A DNA stretch of 64,000 nucleotides from Kitagawia praeruptora (lineage: Eukaryota > Streptophyta > Magnoliopsida > Apiales > Apiaceae). Location of the stretch: contig CM075344.1 in assembly GCA_037693485.1 (NCBI GenBank), forward strand, positions 96,879,001-96,943,000, in the 5' to 3' direction. Shown in pieces: positions 24,461-33,870 of this stretch. Every line of letters starts with the position of its first letter. Positions within the stretch are counted from its first letter, which is position 1. The notes under the pieces are model-generated. The model saw only the letters and a program-made list of their open reading frames with translations, searched no databases and was not told the DNA's origin. Both the position numbers and the translations under genes were made by a program.

Positions 24461-25424
24461 TTCAACCTACCTGATATGTCACTAAAAATATCAATAAATC
24501 GAATCGATAATATTATTACATTGATATTTATGTGTATATGAACTATCTTATTTAATTGTTAACATTTTAATTGATTGTAAAGTACCAATTAGAATGAACA
24601 TAGGACAGTCAAGTTACAAACACAACAGATCGAGTCAATTAAGCAACCAAATTCAATATTAATTCAAACACATGCAGGACAGTCACTTATTAAGCTACAA
24701 ACACATACAGGACAATCAATTAATTATGCTACAAACACATGCAGGATAGTCAATTAAAATGAACAAATGAACATTCAATTCATAGAATAAATAAACATTC
24801 AATAAAAAAACAAACTAATTAAAATTAGGGTTTCGAGTTTATAAATCCCTAAATTAAAAGAAAGAAAAACACTTATCCAATCACCAATTAAAATCCCCAA
24901 ATAAAAAAATTAGGGTTTCAAGTTTAAAAATCCCCAAATTAGTACTAAATCGAACAAATGGTTCAATTCAAGATAGTTCGAGTTCAATGCAAGCTAATTC
25001 GAGTTCAGTGCAAGCTTACCCAAATCGAGCTTTGTAGAAATCAAGTTGAATGCAAGAGCGCGCTTACTACTCGAACAAATCTCCAGTCGAATCAGCTTTG
25101 AGAGAGAGACACACACATAGAGAGAGAGAGATAGAGAGACAGGGAGAGAGAGAGAGAGAGAGGCGGTGAGTGTGTGAGATTTAGGGTTCTTGAGAGGAGA
25201 GGGGTGAGTGACGAGAGAGATAGAGTGTTTTTTTGTTTTATGATTTTATGTTTTTATGTTTTGTTTGAGAGAGAGAGTGTGTTTGAGTAGTACAACATGT
25301 TTGATAATTTGGGGGGAACAAAAAATCGTCTAAGGGGGGGGGGAAACATTTTAACAAATTGGGGAAAATATTCTAAGGGGGAAACTATTGGGGGTGGGCG
25401 CGGGAATTTTTCATTTTTTTTAGC
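24461..25424 (-). promoter_or_regulatory. 5' region of the CACTA element, no gene
   Basis: This is the upstream side of the TNP2 remnant. It holds three units of a roughly 34-bp repeat around ACAAACACATGCAGGACA (24663-24760), repeated AAATTAGGGTTTC segments (24820-24930), a GA-rich microsatellite (25100-25163) and a G-rich stretch (25310-25400). A GA-rich tract near the start of transcription is common in plant promoters, but no TATA box was settled on. Confidence 0.5.
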
Positions 25425-25575
25425 TTATTTTAGACATCGGTTTTTCTTGAAAGCGATGTCTTAAAACTCAAAGACATCGGTTTTATTTTGAACGATGTCT
25501 TAAAACACATAGACATCGGTGGCATTACTGACCGATGTTAAAGGCGTGATGTCTATTAACAAATTTCTAGTAGTG
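25425..25575. repeat. Right TIR and subterminal repeats of the CACTA element
   Basis: Contains TAGACATCGGTTTT, GCGATGTCTTAAAAC, AGACATCGGTTTTA, ACGATGTCTTAAAAC and AGACATCGG/ACCGATGTT pairs, ending in TTTCTAGTAGTG. The units mirror those at the left end. Confidence 0.88.
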
Positions 25576-26095
25576 AAAGCTATTGAGGATATTCAGAATT
25601 CTCAAACTGTTATTCAATCAAGACTTTAAATACTTGAAGATAACCAAGTCACTATTTTGGAGAATCAAGCATTTCTGATGAATCTTCTTTATTCTATCAC
25701 TGAATCTCTTGGCATTAATGTTGTTGATGTCAAAAAGGGGGAGATAAAGACGATTAATAGACAAAACTGGAGTTTTTTCTGGGGGAGATAAAGCAAGAAC
25801 TGATGATGATAGAGGTGAATCTCAATATGGAAGTGGTAAAGGAAAAGAAACAGACGCTGATACTGATAAATCTAGTCATAGATGTAAAGGAAAGCAATCA
25901 ATCAATCAGTCAGAGTCTGCATCAAAATAGTTTGAATTCTTCTAAGTACTAGATATTGAATCTACATCTGAGGAAAGGAGGTACTTAACTTCAAGCACAC
26001 AAATACATAAATTCTATTATAGTTGTATGGTTAAATGTTTTGACATCAACAACTCAGATTTATGCTTCAGATTTAAAGCATAAATAGGGGCAGAT

Positions 26096-26607
26096 TGTTA
26101 GGAATAATTCATGAGTAGTGATTGTTAAATATTGATTCAAGTGATGATCAGGATCTGGGCATTACTGATCAGATACTGATGCTGACGTCATCAGTAATAC
26201 AACGTCAGTATTTGAGTAGGTCAGGATTACAAGCAGATTTACATTAGTCCAGAGATTACGGGAAGATTGATTTGTCGGTTCCTAAATTATAGGAATGCAG
26301 CTATCATTCAAGATATGTATTAAGAGTCGTATGTAATTGATTTGATATATCTTGTCATTGATAGAGCAGCTGTGTACACTATATAAACACAGTTTAGGTT
26401 TTACATGATTGTAATCGGATACAGGAGTTATTCTGTAACCTAGCAGCTCTTAAGAACATAAGGTTTTCTTAAGAGAGTTTGTAACAGTTTTATATCAGAA
26501 TTAATAAAGCTGTTATTGATTCATACTTGTGTTATTTCTGTTTAAGTCTAAAATCTTATACAATTGTATTCAACCCCCCTTCTACAATTGTTATTTACTG
26601 GGCAACA
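26096..26607 (+). repeat. LTR shared by L (as 3' LTR) and C (as 5' LTR), 512 bp
   Basis: Starts TGTTAGGAATAATTCATGAG after a purine tract that belongs to L. It ends CTGGGCAACA before ATTGGTATCAGAGCG, a primer site that belongs to C. It is clearly related to the A LTR but shorter (512 against 731 bp). A TATA box (TATATAAA, 26380-26387) is visible, and upstream the palindrome TGACGTCA (26183-26190) lies inside the arms ACTGATG and CATCAGT. Confidence 0.85.
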
Positions 26608-26900
26608 ATTGGTATCAGAGCGAAACTGATTAATATTAATCAGAAACGATCTTAAGATGTCGACAAGCAAGTATGAAAGCATCAAAATTCCAATTCTCAA
26701 GAAAACTGAGTATCCAACATGGAAGGTGAAAATGCTGATGTATCTGGAAGCAACTGATCCAGACTATCTTGATAGGATCAATGATGGACCATTTCTTTCA
26801 ACAAGATTAGTTGCAAGAACAGAGACTGTTGCTGAACACTATGTCATTAAGGCAAAGAGTGAGTGGACGACAGAGGAAAAGGCTCAAGTACTCAAAGATG

Positions 26901-27631
26901 TGTTAGGAATAATTCATAAGTTGTGATGTTAAGAATAGAATTTACACATTATACTTCTTGTAATCCTGATCTTATAAAGGATTTAGCACTGTATATAGGA
27001 TTTATGTGTAAGACAGTTGTCTGTATAGTTTAGTCAGGAATGAACAGTGTATCGGAGACTACATGTCAGGAACAGAGAGCAAATCCTGATGACGGTCCAA
27101 TACTGATGGTTGATCAGATACTGATGCAGTGTACAGATCCTGATATCAGTCGTGTTACTGATGATGTCATTATGGATGCTACAGAAACTGGTAAGTGCTA
27201 TAAAACAGGATCGTTGTTTGAAGAATAAGCAAGAAGATATTATGAAGGAAAGAGTTTTTCTATTGAAGGAAACTATCGACTAGAAGGCAGAACATTGTCA
27301 TGTATAGATTATATCTTTCTGTTATTAGTTGATAGGTAGCATTATAAATACTCTCTCAATATCATTGTAAAGAGTGTGAGTCGAACAAGTGAATGTGCGT
27401 AGCTCTGTATAAGGTTTGTATTCGAGAGTTCGAAACAAACAGAGAGAGATTTGTATTGTCAGCAGCTGCTAAAGGTATTGTACACCTTTGGTAGAGTTTG
27501 TACTTGATCTTATTAATACAAACAAGAGTTTGATTCATTCGTTTATTCTTGTTCATATAATCAAGCAAAAATCAGACACGATTATATAACTTGTATTCAA
27601 CCCCCCCTTCTACAAGTTAATCGAGTTAACA
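26901..27631 (+). repeat. 5' LTR of A (731 bp)
   Basis: TGTTAGGAATAATTC...CGAGTTAACA. A TATA box (TATAAATA, 27343-27350) is followed about 30 bp later by a likely transcript start. The CAACCCCCCCTTCTACAA stretch near the end is shared with the LTRs of B and C. The U3 part is rich in CTGAT and ATCAG words (27095-27170), a degenerate form of the bZIP-like palindrome of the C LTR. Confidence 0.93.
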
Positions 27632-27680
27632 ATTGGTATCAGAGCAGGTTGATTTCGAGTAATCATAAAGATCTGCAATC
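27632..27680 (+). other. Primer binding site and short leader of A
   Basis: ATTGGTATCAGAGCAGG directly follows the LTR and matches the initiator tRNA-Met complement. Gag starts at ATG 27681, fewer than 50 bases further on, so the leader is very short compared with that of element E. Confidence 0.88.
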
Positions 27681-29972
27681 ATGTCTGGTTACAAGGATGG
27701 GAATACTAAAATTCCTATGCTCAAGAGAAACGAATATACTCTATGGGAAGTAAAGATGTTGCATCATCTGGAAGCAACAGATCCTGATTATCTTGACAGA
27801 ATCAGAGATGGACCTTTTGTTCCAACAAAGGTCATTGGACAAGCAACAGTTGATGGTGTGGTTGTTCCAGAACATACAGCAGAGAAGCCAAAATCTGAAT
27901 GGTCAGATAAGGACAAGGAGAATGTTCTCAAAGATGCTAAAGTGAGAAACATATTATTCAACAGTCTTGATTCTGTTCTCACTAACTATGTTCTCTCTTG
28001 TAAAACTGCTAAGGATATATGGGACAATCTTAAGGTTCACTGTGAAGGAACTAAGCCTGTCAGGAAGAATATGAGGACATTACTTATACAACAGTATGAG
28101 TACTTTGAATCCAAATCTGGTGAGTCACTTACTGATACCTTTGATAGGTTTACAAAACTCATCAATGAGATGGCCATGCATGGTAAATATTATGACTTGG
28201 AGGATATGAATACAAAGTTCATGAAAGCTTTGCCTGATTTCTACAATGAGAAGATATCTGCGATTGAGGAAGCTAATGATCTGGATGAGATTTCATTAGA
28301 GGCAGTATATGGAAAATTGAGAGCTTATGAACTTGACAAGCAGCAGAAGAAGAGCAGGAGTGAAGGAAAGGTGAAGACTATTGCACTTACTGCTCAATCT
28401 GAAGTTAAGAAGCTTCCTGAAGAACAGCATGAAGAGATTGCTGTAAAGAATTCAAGGAAGAAGAAAAGCAAAGAAAGTTCTGAGTCAGAGACTACTGATA
28501 TGGACTCCGACAACAATGATTCTGAATCTGATATGCAAGAACTCTTTGCTATGTTTGCTAAAGCTTTCAAGAAAGGAAGATTCAACAGGAGAAGATTTAG
28601 CAAAGGACCTTTTCAAAAGAAGGAGGAGAGGAAGAGTGACAAAAGCAAAAGTACAATTGTCAAGCTTGATAAGGCCAAGATCAAGTGCTTTAACTAGAGC
28701 GAGCTTGGACATTTTCCTAGTGAGTGTAAGAAGCCTAGGAATTCAGGAAAGGGTAATGCACTTATGGTCACACAGAAGGATTGGGCTGATTCCAGTGACT
28801 CTGAAGATGAATTGGATTATGACAACATTGCATTGATGGCCAATAGTTCAGACAAACCTGGATCTCCAAAGAAAACTTCTCCATCCTCTGTTAAGGTATC
28901 ACTTCACTCTCTTGATTCATTTGATAGCTTAAATTCTGATGAAATTAGATCTATCCATGCTGAGTTTAAGAATCTTATGACTAATTTTAGAATTCTTACT
29001 TGTGAAAGAGATGAACTTAAGGTTAAGAATGATAAATTAGTTGATAGAAATAATTTTCTTGAATCTGAATTAATTCAAATGGAAGAATACAAGTTAAGTT
29101 CTGATAAAGCTAAGCATGATTATAGTGTTATTCTTGAGGCTTATGACTATGTCAGAAAAGAACTAGAAGAAGAGAGAGATGTGATTAAGACCATTAACAA
29201 TTCCAGTAAGAAGACAATAGAAATCTTTGAGAGTGGAATTCGTGGTAAGGTTAATGGTTTAGGTTTTGATAAGGCTAGACAAGAAGAAAAAGTAGCTATT
29301 GTCAATGATGATAGTAAGGTAGAAGCTAACACATCTAAATCTGAAGGTAAGAAAATTGTTTCTGAACCTAATCATGTTAAATTTGTTGATTCAAAAGGTA
29401 CCCCTGTTGTACACAAAAGGATTAACAATAGTAATTCAGATGAGAAAGTGTTAGAGAAACCTAAGAATGTAAACATAGGGTTTCTGTCTAAGTCTCAGTT
29501 GAAACAAAGATTAGATGGTCTTTCAGAGTCTAGCAAGATCAAGAGAAATAGGAATGGAAAAGAAGGTATTAACAAAGAGAATAATTACAAGAATGTACCT
29601 GATGCACCTAGGAAAAAATGCTATAAGTGTGGTAATCATAATCATTTGGCCCTAGACTGCAATCAAAAACCTTCTTGGAAAACTGAGTCCAGATTCCCCA
29701 AGACTCAGAAAATTCAATACCAACCACAAAAAGCTTGTTATCATTGTGGTAGTTTACTTCATTCCATTTACATGTGTAGAGAATATCATGAACTGTATTA
29801 TGACTATTATTCTTTGAAATCTGAAACTCCTAGTCACAAACAGTTTGTGAGATCAGAGTCTAAAGTTGACTCTGCAACAGGTAAAATAAAAGCAAAATCT
29901 TCAAAGTCTGTTGTCTCTAAATCTAGTAAGAAAGGATCCAATCAAAGTTGGGTCCTAAAAAATTCTAACTAG
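27681..29972 (+). pseudogene. A gag, extended form, one in-frame stop
   Basis: 763 codons from ATG 27681 to TAG 29970-29972. Order: DUF4219/UBN2-type capsid part (residues about 1-230), charged linker, first CCHC knuckle near 28680, acidic linker, coiled coil (residues about 420-520), basic region, then two more knuckles, CYKCGNHNHLALDC near 29625 and CYHCGSLLHSIYMC near 29740. The first knuckle is broken: codons 28695-28700 read TAG AGC where Cys-Gly is expected, giving a stop and losing a zinc ligand. The reading frame is otherwise intact. The extension after 28895 lies within the candidate intron, so unspliced RNA would give a long Gag and spliced RNA a shorter Gag fused to Pol. Confidence 0.88.
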
Positions 29973-29989
29973 TTACTTTTTGTTTGCAG
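28896..29989 (+). other. Candidate intron between gag and pol of A (1094 nt)
   Basis: Donor AAG|GTATCA after 28895 and acceptor TTTGCAG|GGT at 29989/29990, both phase 0. A branch-point-like TTCTAAC and the T-rich run TTACTTTTTGTTTGCAG lie directly upstream of the acceptor. The gag stop is at 29970-29972, and the pol frame is closed by TAA at 29966-29968, leaving a one-codon window without a slippery heptamer. The same sites occur at homologous positions in C, although the sequence around them has diverged. Confidence 0.65.
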
Positions 29990-32900
29990 GGTACAGGAAA
30001 GAAGCATTCAATTATCTTGGACAGTGGATGCTCTGGACATATGACTGGAAAGAAGTCCCTGCTTACAAAGTTTGAAAGGAAAGCTGGCCCAGTAATATCT
30101 TTTGGAGATGGCAACAAAGGAGAAACTCTGGGATATGGCTCAATTGTTTTGGGGAATGTCATCATAGGAAATGTAGCACTGGTTGAAGGCTTGAAACATA
30201 TTCTTTTAAGCTTAAGTCAACTGGGTGATAAAGGTTACAAATCAATCTTTGACAGAGAAGGATGCAAAATCTTGAATATGCAGAATGGAGACATTGTTCT
30301 AACTGGTCAAAGACTTGGTAACATATATGAAGCCAGCTTAAGTGATACATCTAAAGGAATTGTTAGATGTCTCTACAGCAAAGCAACAAGTGATGAAAGC
30401 TGGAATTGGCACAAGAAGCTCTCACATCTTAATTTCAAGAAGCTTAATCAACTTGTTAAACAGAATTTGGTGAGAGGCCTACCACAGGCAAATTTTGTGC
30501 AAGATGGACTTTGTGATGCATGTCAGCTTGGAAAGCAAAGAAGAATCACTTTCAAGAGCAAAACTGAAAATTCAATTACTGAACCATTTCACATGCTACA
30601 TCTTGATCTGTTTGGTCCAGTAAACATTATGTCTATCAGCAAGAAAAGATATGCTCTAGTTATGGTGGATGATTTCACAAGGTTCACATGGGTGTTCTTT
30701 CTACACAAGAAGGATGAAGCTCCTCAGCAAATCATTGAACTCATCAAGAATATTCGTAATAACTCTGAGTACAAAGTCAAAGTACTTAGGAGTGACAATG
30801 GTACAGAATTCAAGAATTCTACAATGGAGGGGTTTTGTGCAGACAATGGAATCACTCAACAGTTTTCTGCACCTGGTACACCTCAACAAAATGGTGTAGT
30901 GGAAAGAAAGAACATGACTCTCATAGAGGCAGCAAGAACCATGCTTGCAGATGCAAAACTTCCAACCTACTTTTGGGCAGAAGCTATTAACACTGCATGT
31001 TTCACTCAAAATTGTACCTTGGTAAATAGTCATGGAAAAACTCCCTATGAGATGATCAAAGGAAAGAAACCAAGTGTGAAATATTTTCACATCTTTGGAT
31101 GCAAATGCTATGTCCTAAAAGTTCATCCAGAACAACTTGGAAAATTTGAAGCCAAATCGGATGAAGCAATTTTTCTAGGATATTCAGCAACTAAGGCCTT
31201 CAAAGTTTATAATCTCAGAACTCACATTGTTATGGAATCAATTCATGTTGCATTTGATGATAAGAAATTTGGAATTTTGCAAACTGATGAAAGCCATGAC
31301 AAATTGGAATTTGAAAATCTGAAGAATTCTGAGATACTCTCAAGTGATGATGAAGGTTCTCCAGAAGGAATTTCTATTGCTTCTCAAAGGAATGCTACTG
31401 TTGAGGGGGAGCAAATAAATCAGAGAGAACACAGTGATCATCAGGAGCAGACTAGTCTTTCAGAGTCTATTCCATCAGGAATTGACGTTTCAGAGTCTAC
31501 TCCATCAGGAACTGACCTTTCAGAGTCTACTGAGGAAAGATCAGTAACTAGCAGCAATATGGAATCTACTGATTCTATTGATCAAAGGAGAGTTTTTGAA
31601 GGTAGAGAGAATTCTTCTACAAGGGATACCACTAACTTAGGGGGAGAGACTAACAGAGTTAATCTACCACCTGTTAGAAAATGGACAAAGGATCATACTG
31701 AAGATTTGATAATTGGTGATCCAAATAGTGGTGTTCGAACTAGAAGATCAATTCAAAATGAATGCTTGTATAGTTGTTTTCTCTCAAAGAATGAACCTAA
31801 GAAGGTTGAAGAAGCATTACAGGATCCTGATTGGGTAATTGCAATGCAGGAGGAGTTAAATGAATTTGAGAGAAACAAAGTCTGGAAACTGGTACCAAGA
31901 CCTAAAGATAGATCTATTGTTGGTGCAAGATGGGTTTTCAGAAACAAGCTAGATGAATCTGGTATGATTGTAAGAAACAAAGCAAGACTGGTGGCCAAGG
32001 GTTATTCTCAGGAAGAAGGCATTGATTATGATGAGACCTTTGCACCTGTAGTAAGATTGGAAGCAATCAGAATGTTTCTTGCATTTGCAGCTCATTCAAA
32101 ATTCAAGGTATACCAGATGGATGTAAAGAGTGCTTTTCTAAATGGCAAACTTGATGAAGAAGTGTATGTAGAACAGCCACCTGGATTTGTTTATCCAAAG
32201 TTTCCAAATCATGTCTACAAACTTGACAAGGCACTCTATGGACTAAAGCAGGCACCAAGAGCATGGTATGAGACTTTGTCTAAATTTCTTCTTGAAAATG
32301 GCTTCACAAGAGGTACAATTGACAAAACTCTATTCTTTAGAAAGATAAAAGGTGAATTGCTTTTAGTTCAAGTTTATGTTGATGATATTATTTTTGGTTC
32401 TACTAATGAAAAGTTGTGTGCTAAGTTTAGCAAGCTTATGCAGTCTAAGTATCAGATGAGCATGATGGGTGAATTAAATTATTTCTTAGGCTTGCAGGTC
32501 AAACAGACTGAGACTGGTATTTTCATTAATCAGTCAAAGTATATCAAAGATCTTTTAAAAAGGTTTGACTTTCAAGACTGTGCAGTTGCAAAAACACCCA
32601 TGGCAACAGCCACTAAACTAGACTCTGATCCTAAAGGAAAGAGTGTGGATAATACTAGTTATAGAGGCATGATAGGCTCATTGTTATATCTAACTGCAAG
32701 TAGGCCAGATATAATGTTTTCTATCTGTTTATGTGCTAGATTCCAAAGTGATCCTAAGGAATCTCATTTAATTGCTGTGAAGAGAATTTTTAGATATCTC
32801 AAAGGAACTCCAAATCTTGGTTTGTGGTATCCTAGAGAATCTGATTTCTTTCTAATTGGCTATTCAGACTCTGATTATGCAGGGTGTAAGATAGACATGA

Positions 32901-33316
32901 AAAGCACTACAGGTACATGTCAATTCTTGGGAAATAGATTGATTTCTTGGGCAAGCAAGAAGCAACAATCTGTTTCAACCTCAACTGCAGAAGCTGAGTA
33001 CATAGCAGCAGGCAGTTGTTGTGCACAGCTCCTTTGGATAAGAAATCAGTTGCTGGATTATGGTATGACACTTAGTAATATTCCTATGTTTTGTGATAAT
33101 ACTAGTGCTATTAAAATTGCAGAAAATCCAGTTCAACATTCAAGGACTAAGCACATTGATGTCAGGTATCATTTTATTAGAGAACATATTGAGAATGGTA
33201 CTGTGGAACTTCATTTTGTTCCTACTGACAAACAGCTTGCAGATATTTTAACTAAACCACTTGATGAGACTACATTCAGTAGACTAGTAAGTGAGTTAGG
33301 AATGTTAAATTTTTAG
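29990..33316 (+). CDS. A pol polyprotein (protease, integrase, RT, RNase H), open
   Basis: About 1,108 codons without a stop, ending at TAG 33314-33316. Domains in order: aspartic protease LDSGCSGHMTG; GAG-pre-integrase (WNWHKKLSHLNF); integrase with an HHCC-type start, the D-D-E region (LDLFGPVN, SDNGTEFKN, PQQNGVVERKN) and a C-terminal part (FLGYSATKAF); a Ser/Thr/Glu-rich linker holding two AGGGGGAG tracts; reverse transcriptase with VYVDDIIFGS; RNase H with DSDYAGC and the TAEAEYIAAGS block. The sequence belongs to the SIRE/Maximus lineage. No ATG precedes the protease motif, so pol should be made by fusion to gag. All catalytic motifs look intact, although gag is broken. Confidence 0.93.
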   Translation, partial: GTGKKHSIILDSGCSGHMTGKKSLLTKFERKAGPVISFGDGNKGETLGYGSIVLGNVIIGNVALVEGLKHILLSLSQLGDKGYKSIFDREGCKILNMQNGDIVLTGQRLGNIYEASLSDTSKGIVRCLYSKATSDESWNWHKKLSHLNFKKLNQLVKQNLVRGLPQANFVQDGLCDACQLGKQRRITFKSKTENSITEPFHMLHLDLFGPVNIMSISKKRYALVMVDDFTRFTWVFFLHKKDEAPQQIIELIKNIRNNSEYKVKVLRSDNGTEFKNSTMEGFCADNGITQQFSAPGTPQQNGVVERKNMTLIEAARTMLADAKLPTYFWAEAINTACFTQNCTLVNSHGKTPYEMIKGKKPSVKYFHIFGCKCYVLKVHPEQLGKFEAKSDEAIFLGYSATKAFKVYNLRTHIVMESIHVAFDDKKFGILQTDESHDKLEFENLKNSEILSSDDEGSPEGISIASQRNATVEGEQINQREHSDHQEQTSLSESIPSGIDVSESTPSGTDLSESTEERSVTSSNMESTDSIDQRRVFEGRENSSTRDTTNLGGETNRVNLPPVRKWTKDHTEDLIIGDPNSGVRTRRSIQNECLYSCFLSKNEPKKVEEALQDPDWVIAMQEELNEFERNKVWKLVPRPKDRSIVGARWVFRNKLDESGMIVRNKARLVAKGYSQEEGIDYDETFAPVVRLEAIRMFLAFAAHSKFKVYQMDVKSAFLNGKLDEEVYVEQPPGFVYPKFPNHVYKLDKALYGLKQAPRAWYETLSKFLLENGFTRGTIDKTLFFRKIKGELLLVQVYVDDIIFGSTNEKLCAKFSKLMQSKYQMSMMGELNYFLGLQVKQTETGIFINQSKYIKDLLKRFDFQDCAVAKTPMATATKLDSDPKGKSVDNTSYRGMIGSLLYLTASRPDIMFSICLCARFQSDPKESHLIAVKRIFRYLKGTPNLGLWYPRESDFFLIGYSDSDYAGCKIDMKSTTGTCQFLGNRLISWASKKQQSVSTSTAEAEYIAAGSCCAQLLWIRNQLLDYGMTLSNIPMFCDNTSAIKIAENPVQHSRTKHIDVRYHFIREHIENGTVELHFVPTDKQLADILTKPLDETTFSRLVSELGMLNF

Positions 33317-33492
33317 ATCTGTAACATCTGCAAAAGTAGCAAGGTATGTTGTTCTTAGCTTATAGACTTGATATTCTTGTCAGGATCTATATTTGATTGT
33401 TAAAATGCTTGAGTTATAACACATTGCCTTGATAAATTTCAGTATGATAGACTTGTTAATAATCATCAGGATTAGATTTGTTATCAGGATGC

Positions 33493-33500
33493 TGACGTCA
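33493..33500. promoter_or_regulatory. TGACGTCA palindrome (bZIP/CRE-type site)
   Basis: A perfect 8-bp palindrome inside a longer inverted repeat. The same 16-base context occurs in the LTR at 26181-26196. TGACG-type sites bind plant bZIP (TGA-class) factors; its use here is inferred. Confidence 0.5.
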
Positions 33501-33870
33501 TCAGTATTGTGTCAGTATCAGGATTATGAAAATTGTTTCAAATCCTGACGTTTACTTTGTGTAGTAATCTAATTCTGTGATGTGTTAAGTCTATGCTAGC
33601 AAGTTTTGATATTTGCATACTGATAATTTATACATCATTCAAAAATCAAAAGACAAGCAGATAACAAGAAACTGTATTTTCATTAATAGAAATCATTACA
33701 TGGAAATGAAATACAACATCTTTTTGTCTAAATTTCTATTGATAATTCTATACTTGTCTATTGATATGAACTCTGAGGTACAGGACAAGGAGCATCTCAA
33801 GAAATCCATCAGGGGATGAAAGCCTCATTTGCTCTTGGATTCCTTGTCTGGGCGACTTGAATGAGAGCAG

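Larger units (their letters stand above)
18609..25575 (-). mobile_element. CACTA (En/Spm) DNA transposon, non-autonomous
   Basis: The left end reads CACTACTAGAAAAAAGC and the right end, reverse-complemented, reads CACTACTAGAAATTTG. AAA at 18606-18608 and 25576-25578 is the 3-bp target duplication. Both ends carry arrays of AGACATCGGTTTT-type subterminal repeats. Two genes run right to left: a TNP2-type transposase gene lacking its catalytic core, and a TNP1-like gene with an Ulp1-type protease domain. The element is 6,967 bp long and sits inside the 3' ORF of L. Without the TNP2 core it would need a helper. Confidence 0.93.
15544..25930 (+). pseudogene. 3' ORF of L, degenerate and split by CACTA
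   Basis: A decayed copy of the 1,100-codon 3' ORF of element A. It starts at ATG 15544 (MASQRRLPKSVAFKFGDF) and runs to 18608, then 25576 to TAG at 25928-25930. Visible breaks: TAA at 15745-15747, TAG at 16135-16137 and 16432-16434, a frame change near 16840, a deletion of about a dozen bases near 17090, TAG at 18060-18062 and TAA near 25627. Against A, most of these stops are CAG to TAG or CAA to TAA. The N-terminal region of about 280 codons is the best conserved; the middle is Ser/Glu/Thr-rich, and the end has a coiled-coil-like segment (LEDNQVT, ENQ). Confidence 0.85.
14256..26607 (+). mobile_element. SIRE-lineage copia element L, 5'-truncated
   Basis: From 14256 the sequence follows the pol-to-3'-ORF spacer of element A from about 33618 on, then a degenerate copy of the A 3' ORF, a purine tract (AAATAGGGGCAGAT, 26082-26095) and an LTR at 26096-26607. 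LTR, gag, pol and the first part of the spacer are gone. A CACTA element (18609-25575) splits the 3' ORF. The same LTR is followed by the primer site and gag of element C, so L and C share it. Many nonsense changes show L is older than A. Confidence 0.82.

Noticed and set aside
26096..26607. Solo LTR at 26096-26607
   Set aside because: A purine tract and 3' ORF precede it and a primer site and gag follow it, so it is a working boundary shared by L and C.
27040..27228. Identical small ORFs in the two A LTRs (27040-27228, 60493-60792) and in the two E LTRs (2158-2400, 9744-9986)
   Set aside because: They are LTR sequence seen twice. Duplication explains the identity; no domain or start context supports a gene.
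29955..29990. Programmed -1 frameshift as the link between gag and pol in A and C
   Set aside because: In A the pol frame is closed by TAA four bases before the gag stop, leaving a one-codon window with no slippery heptamer. In C the pol frame has two further TGA codons after the gag stop. Splicing explains both.
29984..29992. Pol starting independently at TTG (29984, 63176)
   Set aside because: TTG is not a usual plant start. It lies inside the conserved acceptor TTGCAG, and copia pol is normally made as a fusion.
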